Below, piece by piece: positions 10,870 through 21,517 of a DNA stretch of 64,000 nucleotides (positions within the stretch are counted from its first letter, which is position 1; each line of letters begins with the position of its first letter). The translations under genes and the position numbers were made by a program. The notes under the pieces were generated by a model. That model made no database searches, was not told where the DNA came from, and saw only the letters and a list, made by a program, of their open reading frames with translations. This DNA is from Ilyonectria destructans (Eukaryota > Ascomycota > Sordariomycetes > Hypocreales > Nectriaceae), in contig JAHEWK010000021.1 in the NCBI GenBank assembly GCA_020740775.1, positions 310,001 to 374,000 on the forward strand, in the 5' to 3' direction.

Positions 10870-11218
10870 CACCCAGTCCATGCAACCCAACCGGCGGTAC
10901 TCATGGTTCCATCTCATTCGATAAACATGGGCCCCCCATGGTTGATGAGAATTCTGGGGCGGGGCTGGTCAGATTGGAGAATAGTGACTCTCGTAGTGGT
11001 GGTCGCGACTAGGTCGGCGTTTCGCGGACTCACATATTACTAGCCGATCCGAAGGAACGAATGGGTTTCGAAGAAACAAAGAGCAGCATAATGCATTCAA
11101 TTTAGCAAGGCGTCTTCTTTTATGAGATTGAGAATGAGTATCTATGCCCACAGCAATGTTGGGGGCTCAGCTGCCTGGTTATACCGATTGAAGTGCACAT
11201 TGTAATCCTCCTGATACC
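10870..11218. other. Intergenic stretch between esterase and MFS gene
   Basis: No gene was recognised. It holds the shared 3-prime flanks of two convergent genes and the tail of the hAT relic. Confidence 0.4.
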
Positions 11219-13227
11219 TCACATCGAGTGAACGCTGCTATCCTTGGTCCATCTTCTGAAGGCCTTTCCGTAAAAATAGAACACAGTCCCGATGGCGCAG
11301 AAGAAGGCCGTCAGTGCCATGTTGGTCATGAACGGGGCAAGTAGCTACACAAATTAGCAGACTGTCTCAGCTGTTCGGAGGAACCATACCCGGCTTCAGT
11401 TATCCACGGTGTGATAAACTTGCCCATTCCGTATCCCCATAAGTTCTTATTGACGGTGATGGCAACGAAAAGAGATCCGGATACCGGTCGATAGCTATCC
11501 ACAGCGTACGTGCTGGCAATACTTGGCAAAGCAGCCACCTGGATACCCGAGCTGGCGTAACCGAGGACCACAATAACGGGCCAGGGCCACTTTCTCTCGT
11601 ATCCTATTGCGGTGATGATATTCCCAAATATCATAATAATTACATATGGGATCATCGCAGGAAGACGCATCTCTGGCTCTCGAATGCCTCCATTCTGGGT
11701 AGTAGCTCGAGCGGAGACCCAATCGCTAAACGGACCAGCCGTAACCAAGCCAATTAATGCGCCGGCAAGGATAGCAAAGTTGAGAAGCCCTGTAAGCAGT
11801 GAGGTATGAGTAATGTTGCAAATGTCAGGGAGAAGGGTCAGGGAGATAGGGCAGACAAACCAATGGACTGTGCGCTCATATTATAAGGCGACGCAGAAAA
11901 GACTTGTGACTGGGTGAGATTGAGGATCAAGAAATTGCTGCAACTCCAGCTAACGATGAATGAGGCGAAGAGAACAATTGGGAATACTAGCAGTTTCCAG
12001 GGAGTCCAAAGGTCAAACCAAATAGTGCGCAACGGGGATGCATTGGGCTGGAATAACGACCATTGCTGCTTAGAAGGCGTTCCCTTGCCCAACGACGGAT
12101 CTGCATCCGGTGCAGGCTCTTGTGCAGACTCGCCAACTCCAGACACTTGCTTCTCAGAGTCATTGTGGGAGGAAACAGCCTCCTCTTGCTCGATAGTGCT
12201 CTTCATAGCTGTGCTGCTGATGGTTGTATGGTCCGTATGGTCCGCTTCAGCTCGACACCATTTTGTCTCTGGAAATCCAAAAATTCCGAGGACAAGTGAG
12301 AAACCAGTCATAGCAATGTTAAGCCACCAAAAGTTCCGCCAGCCAACGCGATCGGCCATAGGACCAGATATAATGGGAGCAACCTTTGAGGAGTTAGTAA
12401 TCGTCTATGTGAACAAGATGATGGCGACTTTTACCATCAGAGAGCCAGTATAGACAACCCAGTACAGGGCATTCCAAGTGCCACGATCATGGAGGAAGAA
12501 AATATCTGCAATGACTGCTGGCTGAAGGATTTCAGCTGGGCCTGCTCCGATGCCATTCAAGCTATCGAAACACGTCAACAACATGGCCAGGTGTGAACGG
12601 CTTGGGGCCAGAGAGATGAAAAGTTTCCCTACATGCAAGATCCCATAAAGGTACGATAAGACGTTGCTCTGGCCCGGATAATGTGGGATGCAATGCACAG
12701 TAACTGGGACACGAAATATACGGGGCGTCGACCGAACGAGGAGGAGATTGGTGCCCTGTCGCAGATTATTAGTATAATCCCCTTTCTATCAGAGTACCAC
12801 TAACCAGATGAAGTTGCTGAATCCAAGGGCCAAGATAGTAACGCCAGTAAACTGGATAACATCCCCAACCGTACTCTGATAATCTTGAATAAGGTAGGGG
12901 AACATAGGTGCAAGAGCGAGAGGTGCAAAACCTTGGGTAAATGTCATTGTAGAAACTGTAATAATTGCAGATAGCTTCCATAATCTCTTCCAATTCAGGG
13001 GGTCATGGGGATCCTGAGATGGTTGGGGGATCAGAACACGGTGAGAGTCCTCACTCTTAATGAAGCGGTGGCTGCCAACATCAGTCATAATCTCGGTGCC
13101 CGGCAGCACCTCGATATCGAGCTCATTCTGGATTTCCTCCCGCTCCTACAGAGTTTTATCCGTGAGTCAAGTTTCCAGCTTCGACTATATTTCAGGGACT
13201 CACCACTCGGCCATGAACTGTGGCCAT
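11219..13227 (-). CDS. MFS transporter, fungal multidrug or small-molecule type
   Basis: A membrane transporter of the major facilitator superfamily, read from ATG 13227 (MATVHGRV) to TGA 11219-11221 through about seven exons. The N-terminus has the fungal signature DPHDPLNWKRLWK followed by the first helices (TVSTMTFTQGFAPLALAP). A GRRPVYF loop motif comes after the third exon border. The middle has GPMADRVGWRNFWWLN and a long acidic loop rich in Ser, Asp and Glu, the usual cytosolic loop between the two six-helix halves. The second half runs through WKLLVFPIVLFASFIVSWSC to a last helix ending at the stop. I found no frame-breaking lesion, but the middle exon borders (12360-12790) were not all resolved. 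The substrate is unknown. Confidence 0.8.
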
Positions 13228-13902
13228 GTCTGGTTGATAGAAAACGATGCAATGATGGACAATGTGCCTTGATAGATTGAAAGTGCTTGGTACTAGCTTC
13301 GTTATAAATGCAAGTTTAGGTTGATTTCTTTAGATATTTGTACCGAGTAGGATTCGCCTGGTATATCAACATCAAGGAGCAACGCGTAGCTGTTTAGAAC
13401 TGTTCCGTTCCCGGCACATGCCCAACTGGAAGCCGGCCAAGTGCCGAATACTCGTTATTGTCTTCGGCCCTTGTAATTGATTGCAGAGTTGCCATCTTTC
13501 CTAGGTGATGACGCTAGTAAAAAAATAGCTTCACCTGGCAGAGATTTGAGGTGTGATGCCCCGCGGGGAAGAATTGAGCCACCTGGAGCACTTGACAAGA
13601 CTGGACCTAGACCCGAAGATAGCGCATCGGAAGCCTGCCACCCTGCATCGGAAGAGGACCCCCTGGCATCCGAAAAAGTGGACTGTAGTAGGTATGCTGC
13701 CGGAAGTGTTCCACCGTGGTTTGAGCAGTGCTGGTACCTGTGCATGGCGAACGGATTACACGAGTCTGCATTGTAATTATTGTCGGTTGTCATTGCAAGA
13801 CTTTGCGCCCTTCAGTAATATGATTCCTCCATGTCTGAGCACTTTCCAAGCTGCCCTTACTTTCAATATCAACCGTATAGATTTACGACCCTGTAAGCAA
13901 CC
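13228..13902. other. Intergenic region between divergent MFS and hydrolase genes
   Basis: No convincing gene. Frames of 99-117 codons at 13455-13906 lack domains, and overlapping frames on both strands are equally open. Promoters for both neighbours should lie here. Confidence 0.4.
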
Positions 13903-14972
13903 ATGAGCATCTCCCAGTCTTGGCTCGAGGTAAGTTTGCGTCCTTGGCTCAAAGGCCCTGTTGCAGATGGCTAATCCACGAAAGTTCGAGAAAAGGATAG
14001 GTCAAAGGCCAGTGTTGAAGGGCACGGCACAGGAAATACGTGACAAGTTCGCCGAGCTTGGCAAGAATCTGGCACCTTTGTATTCACCACCAGCAGACAC
14101 TGTGACCGTGGAAACAGGCAGCTTTCAGGGCATTGCATATCGCATCTATACTCCTCGAAACATCAGAGAAGGCGCACCGGAGAAGCTTCCCATCGGGGTC
14201 TACTTTCATGCCGGCGGCTTCGTGGTTGGGAATCTAGATTCGGACGACTTGTTTTGCCGCGCAATCGCAGAGAACACACAAGTCATACTCGTCAATGTTG
14301 GTTACAAACTCGCGCCAGAGCACAAAACGCCTGCTCATCTAGAGGATGCCATTAAGATAGTTGAATGGGTGAGTTTTTCCACGCGCGTCTTGAAGAAGCT
14401 GGACGTATCAACTGACTGGAAGCAATACTTTACAGGTTTATTATGATTCAACGTTCGACCACGCAGACCGGACCAAGTTATTCACCATGGGCACATCGGC
14501 AGGTGGCGCTCTCGCTCTCGAAGTCGCACGTAAGGCCGGACTCGATCAGTCTACAATCCCCAAGAATGCTGTGAAAGGTGTGGTCGCCTTGAGCCCCGTT
14601 GTCTTTCACCCAGCCAACTCGCCGGTTCAAGTGGACGTAAATGACAGCCCTATTATTGACCGAGAAGCGTTGCTTCAATGCTTTGAGATATGCGGGGCCC
14701 AACCAGACAACGCAGACTACTTTATCGGCCTGGAACCCGATAGCCACAGTCTCTTGCCCCCAGCATACATTGTTACCTGTGGCTTCGACCCATTGAGAGA
14801 TGACGGACGGATTCTAGCCGAGTCGATGGAAAGTCGTGGGTTGCAAGTCAAGAGGGATCATTACGAGCGGTTGCCACATTGCTTTTGGATGGTCCCTACC
14901 CTCCCAGAGTCCAAGGTTTTTACGGCGAATGCATTTCAGGGTATCAAATGGGTTTTGGCCAAGATGTATTAG
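13903..14972 (+). CDS. Alpha/beta hydrolase fold-3 (HSL-like esterase/lipase)
   Basis: Three exons fit: 13903-13929 (MSISQSWLE), 13967-14368 and 14436-14972, giving 322 codons with clean phases. The first intron is only 37 bp (GTAAGT...TTGCAG). If it is not used, translation could start at ATG 13967. The oxyanion motif reads FHAGGF, a variant of the usual HGGG. The nucleophile elbow is GTSAGG, the acid is likely FDPLRDDG and the base LPHCFW. The family hydrolyses short-chain esters or lactones. It appears intact. No signal peptide is seen. Confidence 0.85.
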
Positions 14973-15045
14973 GAATAACGGCCCGCGAAGCTCCCTATCC
15001 AGTGCGTTCTGCGGCAGAAGCCATATAATTCACTATCCACCGGTG

Positions 15046-15393
15046 TCATTGAGACCACTGATCTTGATTACCTAGACTCATCATGCCAGGATCACCACCC
15101 AACATGTCCCGAAGTTGAAGTGCAAAAGAAATCGAGTCAGAGGAGAAGGGGCTTCCCAGGTCGATCTGTCCAGGAACGGAGGTTCTGCGCGATAAAGACA
15201 GGGCTAGGTTTGTCATGGTTGCGAAATCAGGCGTCATGCCCTCAACTCCGAAATCTAGGTATCCTTGTGTTTCGGAGCCAGCAGAGCTTGTTGGGTCGCT
15301 TTGGTTAGTGCTGAAATTCTCCTCTGTATCCGTTGTGGGCCCGGAACCTGGTTCAAATGGCGCAGAAGTCTCAGCAAGGAAGGGCTGTTGCAT
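15046..15393 (-). CDS. Small Ser/Asp/Gly-rich ORF next to the Gypsy insertion
   Basis: An open frame of 115 codons rich in Ser, Gly, Asp and Gln (MQQPFLAETS ... LGNQDQWSQ). The low-complexity acidic character resembles the C-terminal tail of a fungal transcription factor, but no domain is recognisable. Its start lies 8 bases from the 5-prime LTR of the Gypsy element at 15402, so the upstream part of a longer gene may have been cut away. The sequence beyond the far LTR (from 21518) does not clearly continue it. It may not be a real gene. Confidence 0.35.
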   Translation of the reverse strand: MQQPFLAETSAPFEPGSGPTTDTEENFSTNQSDPTSSAGSETQGYLDFGVEGMTPDFATMTNLALSLSRRTSVPGQIDLGSPFSSDSISFALQLRDMLGGDPGMMSLGNQDQWSQ

Positions 15394-15401
15394 AGCATCG
15401 T

Positions 15402-15569
15402 TGTGAGGGAACGATCATGTGACTTTCATACTTTATGAATAGTCTCACTTTATGAATATTGTGTAAATAGCTTAAGTCAGAGCTTTCCTTAGGAATCTCT
15501 TTCTCTCCTTGTAAACAATCATTTTGCCCAAGTCGCACCTGACCTCGTTCGTGCTCTTGTACCGTCACA
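15402..15569 (+). repeat. 5-prime LTR of the Gypsy element
   Basis: 168 bases, starting TGTGAGGGAACG and ending GTACCGTCACA, with TGTGA/TCACA terminal inverted ends. It matches 21350-21517 except for about three bases (for example GTAAATAG against GTAATTAG, and CACCTGACC against CACTCGACC). Confidence 0.95.
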
Positions 15570-15715
15570 TATTGTTTACCAGTACCCCAATACGGTATAT
15601 CACTGTCCTCGACGTGAATATCGTCAGCTCCCTCCCAAACATCGCTACAGTACCAAAACATCACCTCAACACCCCTGCAAGCAGAATTTTCACCTCCCTC
15701 TCTCCATCAAACCAA

Positions 15716-16065
15716 CGAAACCAACGAAACCAAATCAAACCAAACCAATCAAACCAAACCAACCAAACGAAACCAATCAAACCAAACCAACCAAACGAAA
15801 CCAATCAAACCAAACCAACCAAACGAAACCAATCAAACGAAACCAACCAAACGAAACCAACCAAACGAAACCAACCAAACGAAACCAACCAAACGAAACC
15901 AACCAAACGAAACCAACCAAACGAAACCAACCAAACGAAACCAACCAAACCAAATCAAACGAAACCAATCAAACCAAACCAACCAAACGACACCAATCAA
16001 ACCAAACCAACCAAACGACACCAATCAAACGAAACCAAACTAACGAAACCAACCCAACAACCCAA
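15716..16065 (+). repeat. 14-base tandem repeat in the Gypsy leader
   Basis: About 25 copies of a 14-base unit of the form ACCAACCAAACGAA, with variants ACCAATCAAACCAA and ACGAAACCAACC. It fills most of the space between the 5-prime LTR and the gag ATG at 16097. The unit has no stop codon in any frame on either strand, so long frames appear on both strands: an Asn/Gln/Thr/Lys/Pro string on plus and a Trp/Phe/Leu string on minus. The plus frame is continuous with gag-pol but lacks an upstream ATG in that frame near the LTR. Confidence 0.9.
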
Positions 16066-16096
16066 TCCTAACGAAACCGTCAACTGCATCTACACT

Positions 16097-19000
16097 ATGG
16101 TCGCCACTGTCGATAACCCCATTGCCACCGCTGCCCCTGGCCCCGTCGACCGAGTGCCTCCCTGCCCTCTCCTCAACGCCAGCAACACCGAGGAAACATT
16201 CCGAAATGCCTTCGCAGCCAACCCAACCGGTCTCATGAAAGAAGTCTTCGTCGTATGCAACGCCGCCTACAGCATGCAAGGGGTTATCGATTCTCTACGT
16301 GCCTCCGCCGCGAAAACAGATACGGAGATGGAGGACCTTCAAACCCGCCTGGAAAATACGCTCATCACCAAAAGCGATGGAGACGCAATGATTGCCCGCC
16401 TCATGGCGGAAAACGAAGCATATATAAAAGTTATTCGGTCAGGAGGAGCTTCACATCGCACACCAGAACACCCCGACCCCGAGGCCTTCACTGGTGAGGA
16501 CCCTACTCTTCTAACGAACTTCCTTCAGCAGCTTGACCTGAAGCTCGAAATGAACAAAGATTGGTGGAATTCAGAACCTCAACGTATGGGATACGTCGTC
16601 TCATGCCTCAAAGGCAAAGCGCACGACCAGGTCAGCTACAATATCAAAGATGGAGTAGTTCTCTTCGACAACGTCAACGCCATAAAAAACGTCCTTCAGT
16701 CAGCCTTCGGAGATATTGACGCTAAAGCCACCGCTCAACTCAAGATCTTTGACTTGAAACAGGGTCACAGACCCCTTACGATATTCCTCCCTGAATGGTA
16801 TGCCATCGCCATGCTCACCGGGTGGGATAGTGGGGCTCTCATTGCTCACCTCCGACGTGCTCTCCACGATAGTATTACCTGGAGACTTTCCCTCACCAAG
16901 GTCAAAGACATGCCGACCGAACTTACTCAATTTATGGACCTCGTCCGTACCTGCGATAACGAGTGCCGTCAAGTCGACGCCAATTACTTCAAGAAGAACA
17001 CCAACAAACCCCCAGTCAATCCCATCGCAAGTTTACAACCTACCACCACGCCGCAGTTGACGACCTCCAACGGCGGGGACTCAATGGATTTGAGCATCGT
17101 CACCTGGGGGGCAAAAGACATCGCCTCCGGCCGCAGACCCCAAACTGACGAAGAAAGAGCGGCACGCAAAGCCTATTGCATAGCGCATGGACTCTGCCAC
17201 TGGTGCAGCTCGGACAAACATCGTTCCCTTAACTGCCCTACGGCGCCCTGGAACAACAAGGAGAAAAAAAGCGTAGTCTCCGACGGAAGTCGCCGCAGGA
17301 GACGCAAGAAAAAGGCCGACCTACAACTCTCTTCTCTGGACACCAACCAAGCTCACTTGCTATTACCATGCACTCTAACTGAAGACAATAATACAAGCTC
17401 AATCAAAACCAACTCCATGCTTGACTCTGGTGCTACCGGAAAAGGATTTATAGACGAGTCTTTTGCGCACACAAACAAATTCACACTATACAAACTACGA
17501 ACTCGTCGCCGGCTGAATGTAGTCGATGGAAGACCTTCCTCGGCTGGCGATGTCACTCACGTGGCGAAACTTAACATGGACATCAAAGGACATAAGGAAA
17601 AGATGCTCTTCTACGTGACGAAGCTCGGGAAGTACGACATCATCCTCGGAAAGCCTTGGTTGACCGATCACAACCCGGACGTGAATTGGAGCGAGAATAT
17701 CGTAACCTTCAAATCCGATCACTGCCGAACGCACTGTTTGACGAAAGGATACCTCCAATTGCCAGTCGCCGGAACCTGCCCCCTGTCAATCTCAGCTACT
17801 ACGTCAACGCTTCCACGCCCATCACTCCCCCGGAGAGTTGGCGCAGCCGCGTTTCATCTCTTGGCTGAAAAGCGTGACGTAGCTATATTCTCGCTGTCAC
17901 TTTACGAGATAGACAGAAGACTAGCGGAATTCGGCGTAATCACCGAAGTGTCCACGTTCGCAGAAGCCAGAACACCCCGATTCGACTCCGCACTCAGCAA
18001 CACACAAAAGATGGAGCGAGAGCTCCAATTTCAAGATAACCACTCTCCCCCTCAACACCAGAACCGACGCACCCGAGACCTCCAAACCCGACAAAAGGCT
18101 GCCGACATGTACCTCTCGGGGGCATCACTCGAAGATATACGCAAAGCTCTTGAACCCAAAACCTTGATCGACCCAGCAATAAAAGTCCCCCGTCACTACC
18201 ATGAATTTCTCAAAGTCTTCGACCAGACCGAAGCAGATAAACTTCCACCCCACCGAGACTGCGACCACGAAATTGAACTTCTACCTGGCACAACCCCACC
18301 CCATGGACCTCTGTACGGGATGTCCGAAGACGAACTTCTCGTCCTCCGGAAATTCCTTCAGGAAAATCTTGACAAGGGTTTTATTCGCGCTAGCACCTCA
18401 CCAGCAGCCTCGCCAGTGTTATTCGCGAAGAAACCAGGAGGCGGCCTTCGCTTTTGCGTGGACTACCGAGCGCTTAATGCCATAACCATCAAGAACCGAT
18501 ACCCATTGCCATTAATCCAGGAGACCCTCTCCCAGCTGAGCCAAGCCAAATATTTCACAAAGCTCGATGTCGTCGCAGCGTTTAATCGAATACGCATCAA
18601 GGAGGGTCAGGAGTGGATGACGGCATTCAACACAAGATATGGCCTCTTCGAGAGCATGGTGATGCCTTTTGGACTATCAAACGCCCCAGCTACTTTTCAA
18701 GCTCGAATCAACGAAGTCTTACGCCCGTTCCTTGACAGATATTGCACCGCCTACATCGACGACATCCTCATCTACTCGAATGACCTCGCCTCCCACAGAC
18801 TCCACGTCAAATCAGTACTTCAAGCACTCGAAGCTGCAGGCCTACAACTCGACGTCAAGAAATGCGAATTCGAGACGACCGAAGTGAAATATCTGGGGAT
18901 GATTATCTCAACCACTGGAGTACAAATGGACCCAGAAAAAGTCGACTGTATCGTTAACTGGGAAGCCCCTGTCAACGTAAAAGATGTCCAAGCCTTCTTG

Positions 19001-21337
19001 GGTTTCTCGAATTTTTACAGACGATTCATCAAAGGATTTTCACGCATCGTACGACCACTTGTTGCCTTGACGCGGAAGCTCGCCAAGTGGAACTGGACTC
19101 GGTCTTGCCAAGAGGCATTCGATATGCTCAAAAACAGTTTCACCTCGGCCCCAATCCTCAGACACTTTGACCCTACAAGAGAAGTATTTGTAGAATGCGA
19201 CGCCTCCGATTTCGTGTCCTCAGGTATCCTCTCCCAGGAAGACGATCAGGGAGTACTACACCCAGTGGCTTTCATGTCCAAAAAGTACGACCCCGCCGAG
19301 TGCAACTATGAGATCTACGATAAAGAACTTTTAGCTATTGTACGCTGCTTTGAATGCTGGAGACCCGAACTTCAAGGCACACACCACCCGATTACAGTTA
19401 TTACCGACCATGCCAACCTTCGATATTTCATGACGACCAAGCAACTTTCAAGACGTCAAGTCAGGTGGAGCGAATTCCTGTCGCAATTCCAATTCGCTAT
19501 CAAGTCGGTACCAGGGAAAGAAAACGGAAAACCTGACTCACTTACACGGAGATCGCAAGACTTACCAAAAAATGAAAATGACGACCGCATCCAGTACCAA
19601 CAACAATCCCTACTTAAACCTCACAACATTGACCGTTCCGTACAAGAACAGATGAAGCTCGACCCCGAGCTCTCAGAGCTCTTTGCAAATCTCTGCTGGG
19701 AACAAGATATTGCGCTCTGCCCCGCTATCCTCGACGAAATTCAACCAGAACCAATCGACCACAAGATCACGAGACTCCTTGACAAGGGTTACGAAGATGA
19801 CGAATGGTGGATGAAAATCAGGGACGAGATGCTCAAACCCCATGGCATCCCCCACTCAAAGGAAGTTTCCCTATCGGAATGCGCGATACATGAAGGCCGA
19901 TTATACTTCCGAGAGAGACTATACGTACCCGAAGGCGAATTACGGACTCTTCTCACCCAACTCGCCCACGACAGCGTCGAATCAGGCCACCCTGGGAAAA
20001 ACAAGCTATACGAACTCATCTCACGCTCCTATTGGTGGCCAAAGCTTAGCGCCGATACGAAACAATTCACACGCAATTGCCACGGATGTCTGAGAAACAA
20101 GACCTCCCGGTTGCGGTATCAGGGGACGCTGAAACCTCTCCCAATCCCCCTGCAGAGATGGAGAGACCTATCTGTTGACTTCATTGGCCCAATTCAACCT
20201 ACGGCCCGTGGGTTCAACGCAATTATGGTCGTAGTTGATAGACTGTCAAAGGACAGGCATTTCACGCCTTGCAGAACCGACATGAAAGCACATGACTTGG
20301 CAATGCTCTTCGTACGAGATATATGGAAACTCCACGGACTACCTGACTCAATCATCTCCGATAGAGGACCACTCTTCGTCTCGGAATTCTGGAAAGCGGT
20401 GTGCCACCGTTTACAGACCAACATTGGCCTTTCTACAGCCTATCACCCGGAAACCGACGGCCAGACGGAAAATGCTAACTCATTCCTTGAACAATACCTT
20501 CGCCAGTACGTCAGCTTCGCTCAGGACGACTGGGACGAGTGGCTCCCATTGGCAGAATTCGCAGCCCGTAACGTTGTCAACGACTCAACGGGAATGTCCC
20601 CATTTTTTGCGAACACAGGCTACCACCCTCGAATGAGCTTTGGTCCCCCTCGATCAATACCACGCGCGGCACCCAAAGACCTGGCAGAACGCTGCAACGA
20701 GGGCAACAACTTCGCCGCCAAGATGCAAGAGATCACTGATCTACTTCGGACAAACCTACTTTCAGCTCAAGCCTCACAGGAGCAATTCGCCAACGCAAAT
20801 AGATCGCCGGCGCCAGCGTACCGAGTTGGAGACATGGTGCTACTTAGCACACGCAACATCAATTCAGCCAGACCCATTCCGAAACTAGATCACAAGTTCA
20901 TTGGCCCTTTTCGAATCGAGCGCGTGCTCAACGCTCACTCCTACCAGCTAAAATTGCCCCACGAACTAGACTCAATTCACAACTCATTCCATACTAACCT
21001 CCTACGACCATCACCAAACGACCCGCTCCCCGGCCAACACAACCTACTGCCCCCACCAATAACGCTAGATGCAAAAGGGGAGAAACTCTGGGCGATTGAA
21101 GCAATACTGGACTCGAAACGCACAAAACGAAAGGGCTTCCAGTACCATATACTATGGAGAGGCTTTGATCTTGAAGAAGCAACATGGGAACCACTACACA
21201 ACGTCGTCAACGCTCACATAGCCATCAAAGAGTTCGAGAAGCGTTACAAAAACAAACCTAGACCTACGAAACAAGAAATGCAACGCGCTCGCCTCCAGGC
21301 TAAGCAAGACGTGGAAGAATCAGAAGCGATGGAGTAA
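16097..21337 (+). CDS. Gag-Pol polyprotein of the Ty3/Gypsy element
   Basis: A single frame of 1746 residues from ATG 16097. In order: gag with a retrotransposon capsid region; zinc knuckle CHWCSSDKHRSLNC near residue 370; aspartic protease MLDSGATG near 440; reverse transcriptase with FCVDYRALN and catalytic YIDDIL near 885; RNase H with VECDASDF near 1033; and integrase. The integrase has an HHCC zinc finger near 1290-1330 and the catalytic core VDFIGP, ISDRGPLF and HPETDGQTENANS. A chromodomain near 1670-1717 (YHILWRGFDLEEATWEP) may steer integration to chromatin. No stop or frameshift is present, so the element could be active. Gag and pol share one frame without a recoding signal. Confidence 0.95.
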   Translation: MVATVDNPIATAAPGPVDRVPPCPLLNASNTEETFRNAFAANPTGLMKEVFVVCNAAYSMQGVIDSLRASAAKTDTEMEDLQTRLENTLITKSDGDAMIARLMAENEAYIKVIRSGGASHRTPEHPDPEAFTGEDPTLLTNFLQQLDLKLEMNKDWWNSEPQRMGYVVSCLKGKAHDQVSYNIKDGVVLFDNVNAIKNVLQSAFGDIDAKATAQLKIFDLKQGHRPLTIFLPEWYAIAMLTGWDSGALIAHLRRALHDSITWRLSLTKVKDMPTELTQFMDLVRTCDNECRQVDANYFKKNTNKPPVNPIASLQPTTTPQLTTSNGGDSMDLSIVTWGAKDIASGRRPQTDEERAARKAYCIAHGLCHWCSSDKHRSLNCPTAPWNNKEKKSVVSDGSRRRRRKKKADLQLSSLDTNQAHLLLPCTLTEDNNTSSIKTNSMLDSGATGKGFIDESFAHTNKFTLYKLRTRRRLNVVDGRPSSAGDVTHVAKLNMDIKGHKEKMLFYVTKLGKYDIILGKPWLTDHNPDVNWSENIVTFKSDHCRTHCLTKGYLQLPVAGTCPLSISATTSTLPRPSLPRRVGAAAFHLLAEKRDVAIFSLSLYEIDRRLAEFGVITEVSTFAEARTPRFDSALSNTQKMERELQFQDNHSPPQHQNRRTRDLQTRQKAADMYLSGASLEDIRKALEPKTLIDPAIKVPRHYHEFLKVFDQTEADKLPPHRDCDHEIELLPGTTPPHGPLYGMSEDELLVLRKFLQENLDKGFIRASTSPAASPVLFAKKPGGGLRFCVDYRALNAITIKNRYPLPLIQETLSQLSQAKYFTKLDVVAAFNRIRIKEGQEWMTAFNTRYGLFESMVMPFGLSNAPATFQARINEVLRPFLDRYCTAYIDDILIYSNDLASHRLHVKSVLQALEAAGLQLDVKKCEFETTEVKYLGMIISTTGVQMDPEKVDCIVNWEAPVNVKDVQAFLGFSNFYRRFIKGFSRIVRPLVALTRKLAKWNWTRSCQEAFDMLKNSFTSAPILRHFDPTREVFVECDASDFVSSGILSQEDDQGVLHPVAFMSKKYDPAECNYEIYDKELLAIVRCFECWRPELQGTHHPITVITDHANLRYFMTTKQLSRRQVRWSEFLSQFQFAIKSVPGKENGKPDSLTRRSQDLPKNENDDRIQYQQQSLLKPHNIDRSVQEQMKLDPELSELFANLCWEQDIALCPAILDEIQPEPIDHKITRLLDKGYEDDEWWMKIRDEMLKPHGIPHSKEVSLSECAIHEGRLYFRERLYVPEGELRTLLTQLAHDSVESGHPGKNKLYELISRSYWWPKLSADTKQFTRNCHGCLRNKTSRLRYQGTLKPLPIPLQRWRDLSVDFIGPIQPTARGFNAIMVVVDRLSKDRHFTPCRTDMKAHDLAMLFVRDIWKLHGLPDSIISDRGPLFVSEFWKAVCHRLQTNIGLSTAYHPETDGQTENANSFLEQYLRQYVSFAQDDWDEWLPLAEFAARNVVNDSTGMSPFFANTGYHPRMSFGPPRSIPRAAPKDLAERCNEGNNFAAKMQEITDLLRTNLLSAQASQEQFANANRSPAPAYRVGDMVLLSTRNINSARPIPKLDHKFIGPFRIERVLNAHSYQLKLPHELDSIHNSFHTNLLRPSPNDPLPGQHNLLPPPITLDAKGEKLWAIEAILDSKRTKRKGFQYHILWRGFDLEEATWEPLHNVVNAHIAIKEFEKRYKNKPRPTKQEMQRARLQAKQDVEESEAME

Positions 21338-21349
21338 GGGAGGCCCATA

Positions 21350-21517
21350 TGTGAGGGAACGATCATGTGACTTTCATACTTTATGAATAGTCTCACTTTA
21401 TGAATATTGTGTAATTAGCTTAAGTCAGAGCTTTCCTTAGGAATCTCTTTCTCTCCTTGTAAACAATCATTTTGCCCAAGTCGCACTCGACCTCGTTCGT
21501 GCTCTTGTACCGTCACA
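21350..21517 (+). repeat. 3-prime LTR of the Gypsy element
   Basis: 168 bases, near-identical to 15402-15569. It is preceded by a short purine-rich stretch (AGTAAGGGAGG, about 21334-21344), a likely polypurine tract for plus-strand priming. Confidence 0.95.

Larger units (their letters stand above)
15402..21517 (+). mobile_element. Full-length Ty3/Gypsy LTR retrotransposon, chromodomain type
   Basis: A 6.1 kb element with two 168-base LTRs, a leader with a 14-base tandem repeat, and one open gag-pol frame with all expected domains in Ty3/Gypsy order (RT and RNase H before integrase). A C-terminal chromodomain places it among chromoviruses. The two LTRs differ at only about three positions, so the insertion is young. 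The expected 5-base target duplication is absent: ATCGT is found on the left and GGCAG on the right. Confidence 0.95.

Noticed and set aside
13455..13906. Overlapping frames on both strands upstream of the hydrolase
   Set aside because: Low complexity and no domain. Both strands are equally open, so they are taken as promoter region.
15777..16024. Minus-strand frames of Trp/Phe/Val/Leu repeats across the Gypsy leader
   Set aside because: They mirror the 14-base tandem array, which lacks stops in every frame. There is no domain and no start context, so they are not treated as genes.
15524..16096. N-terminal extension of the Gypsy polyprotein starting in the LTR
   Set aside because: It depends on a TTG start inside the LTR and is mostly tandem repeat. 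The ATG at 16097 gives a normal gag start.
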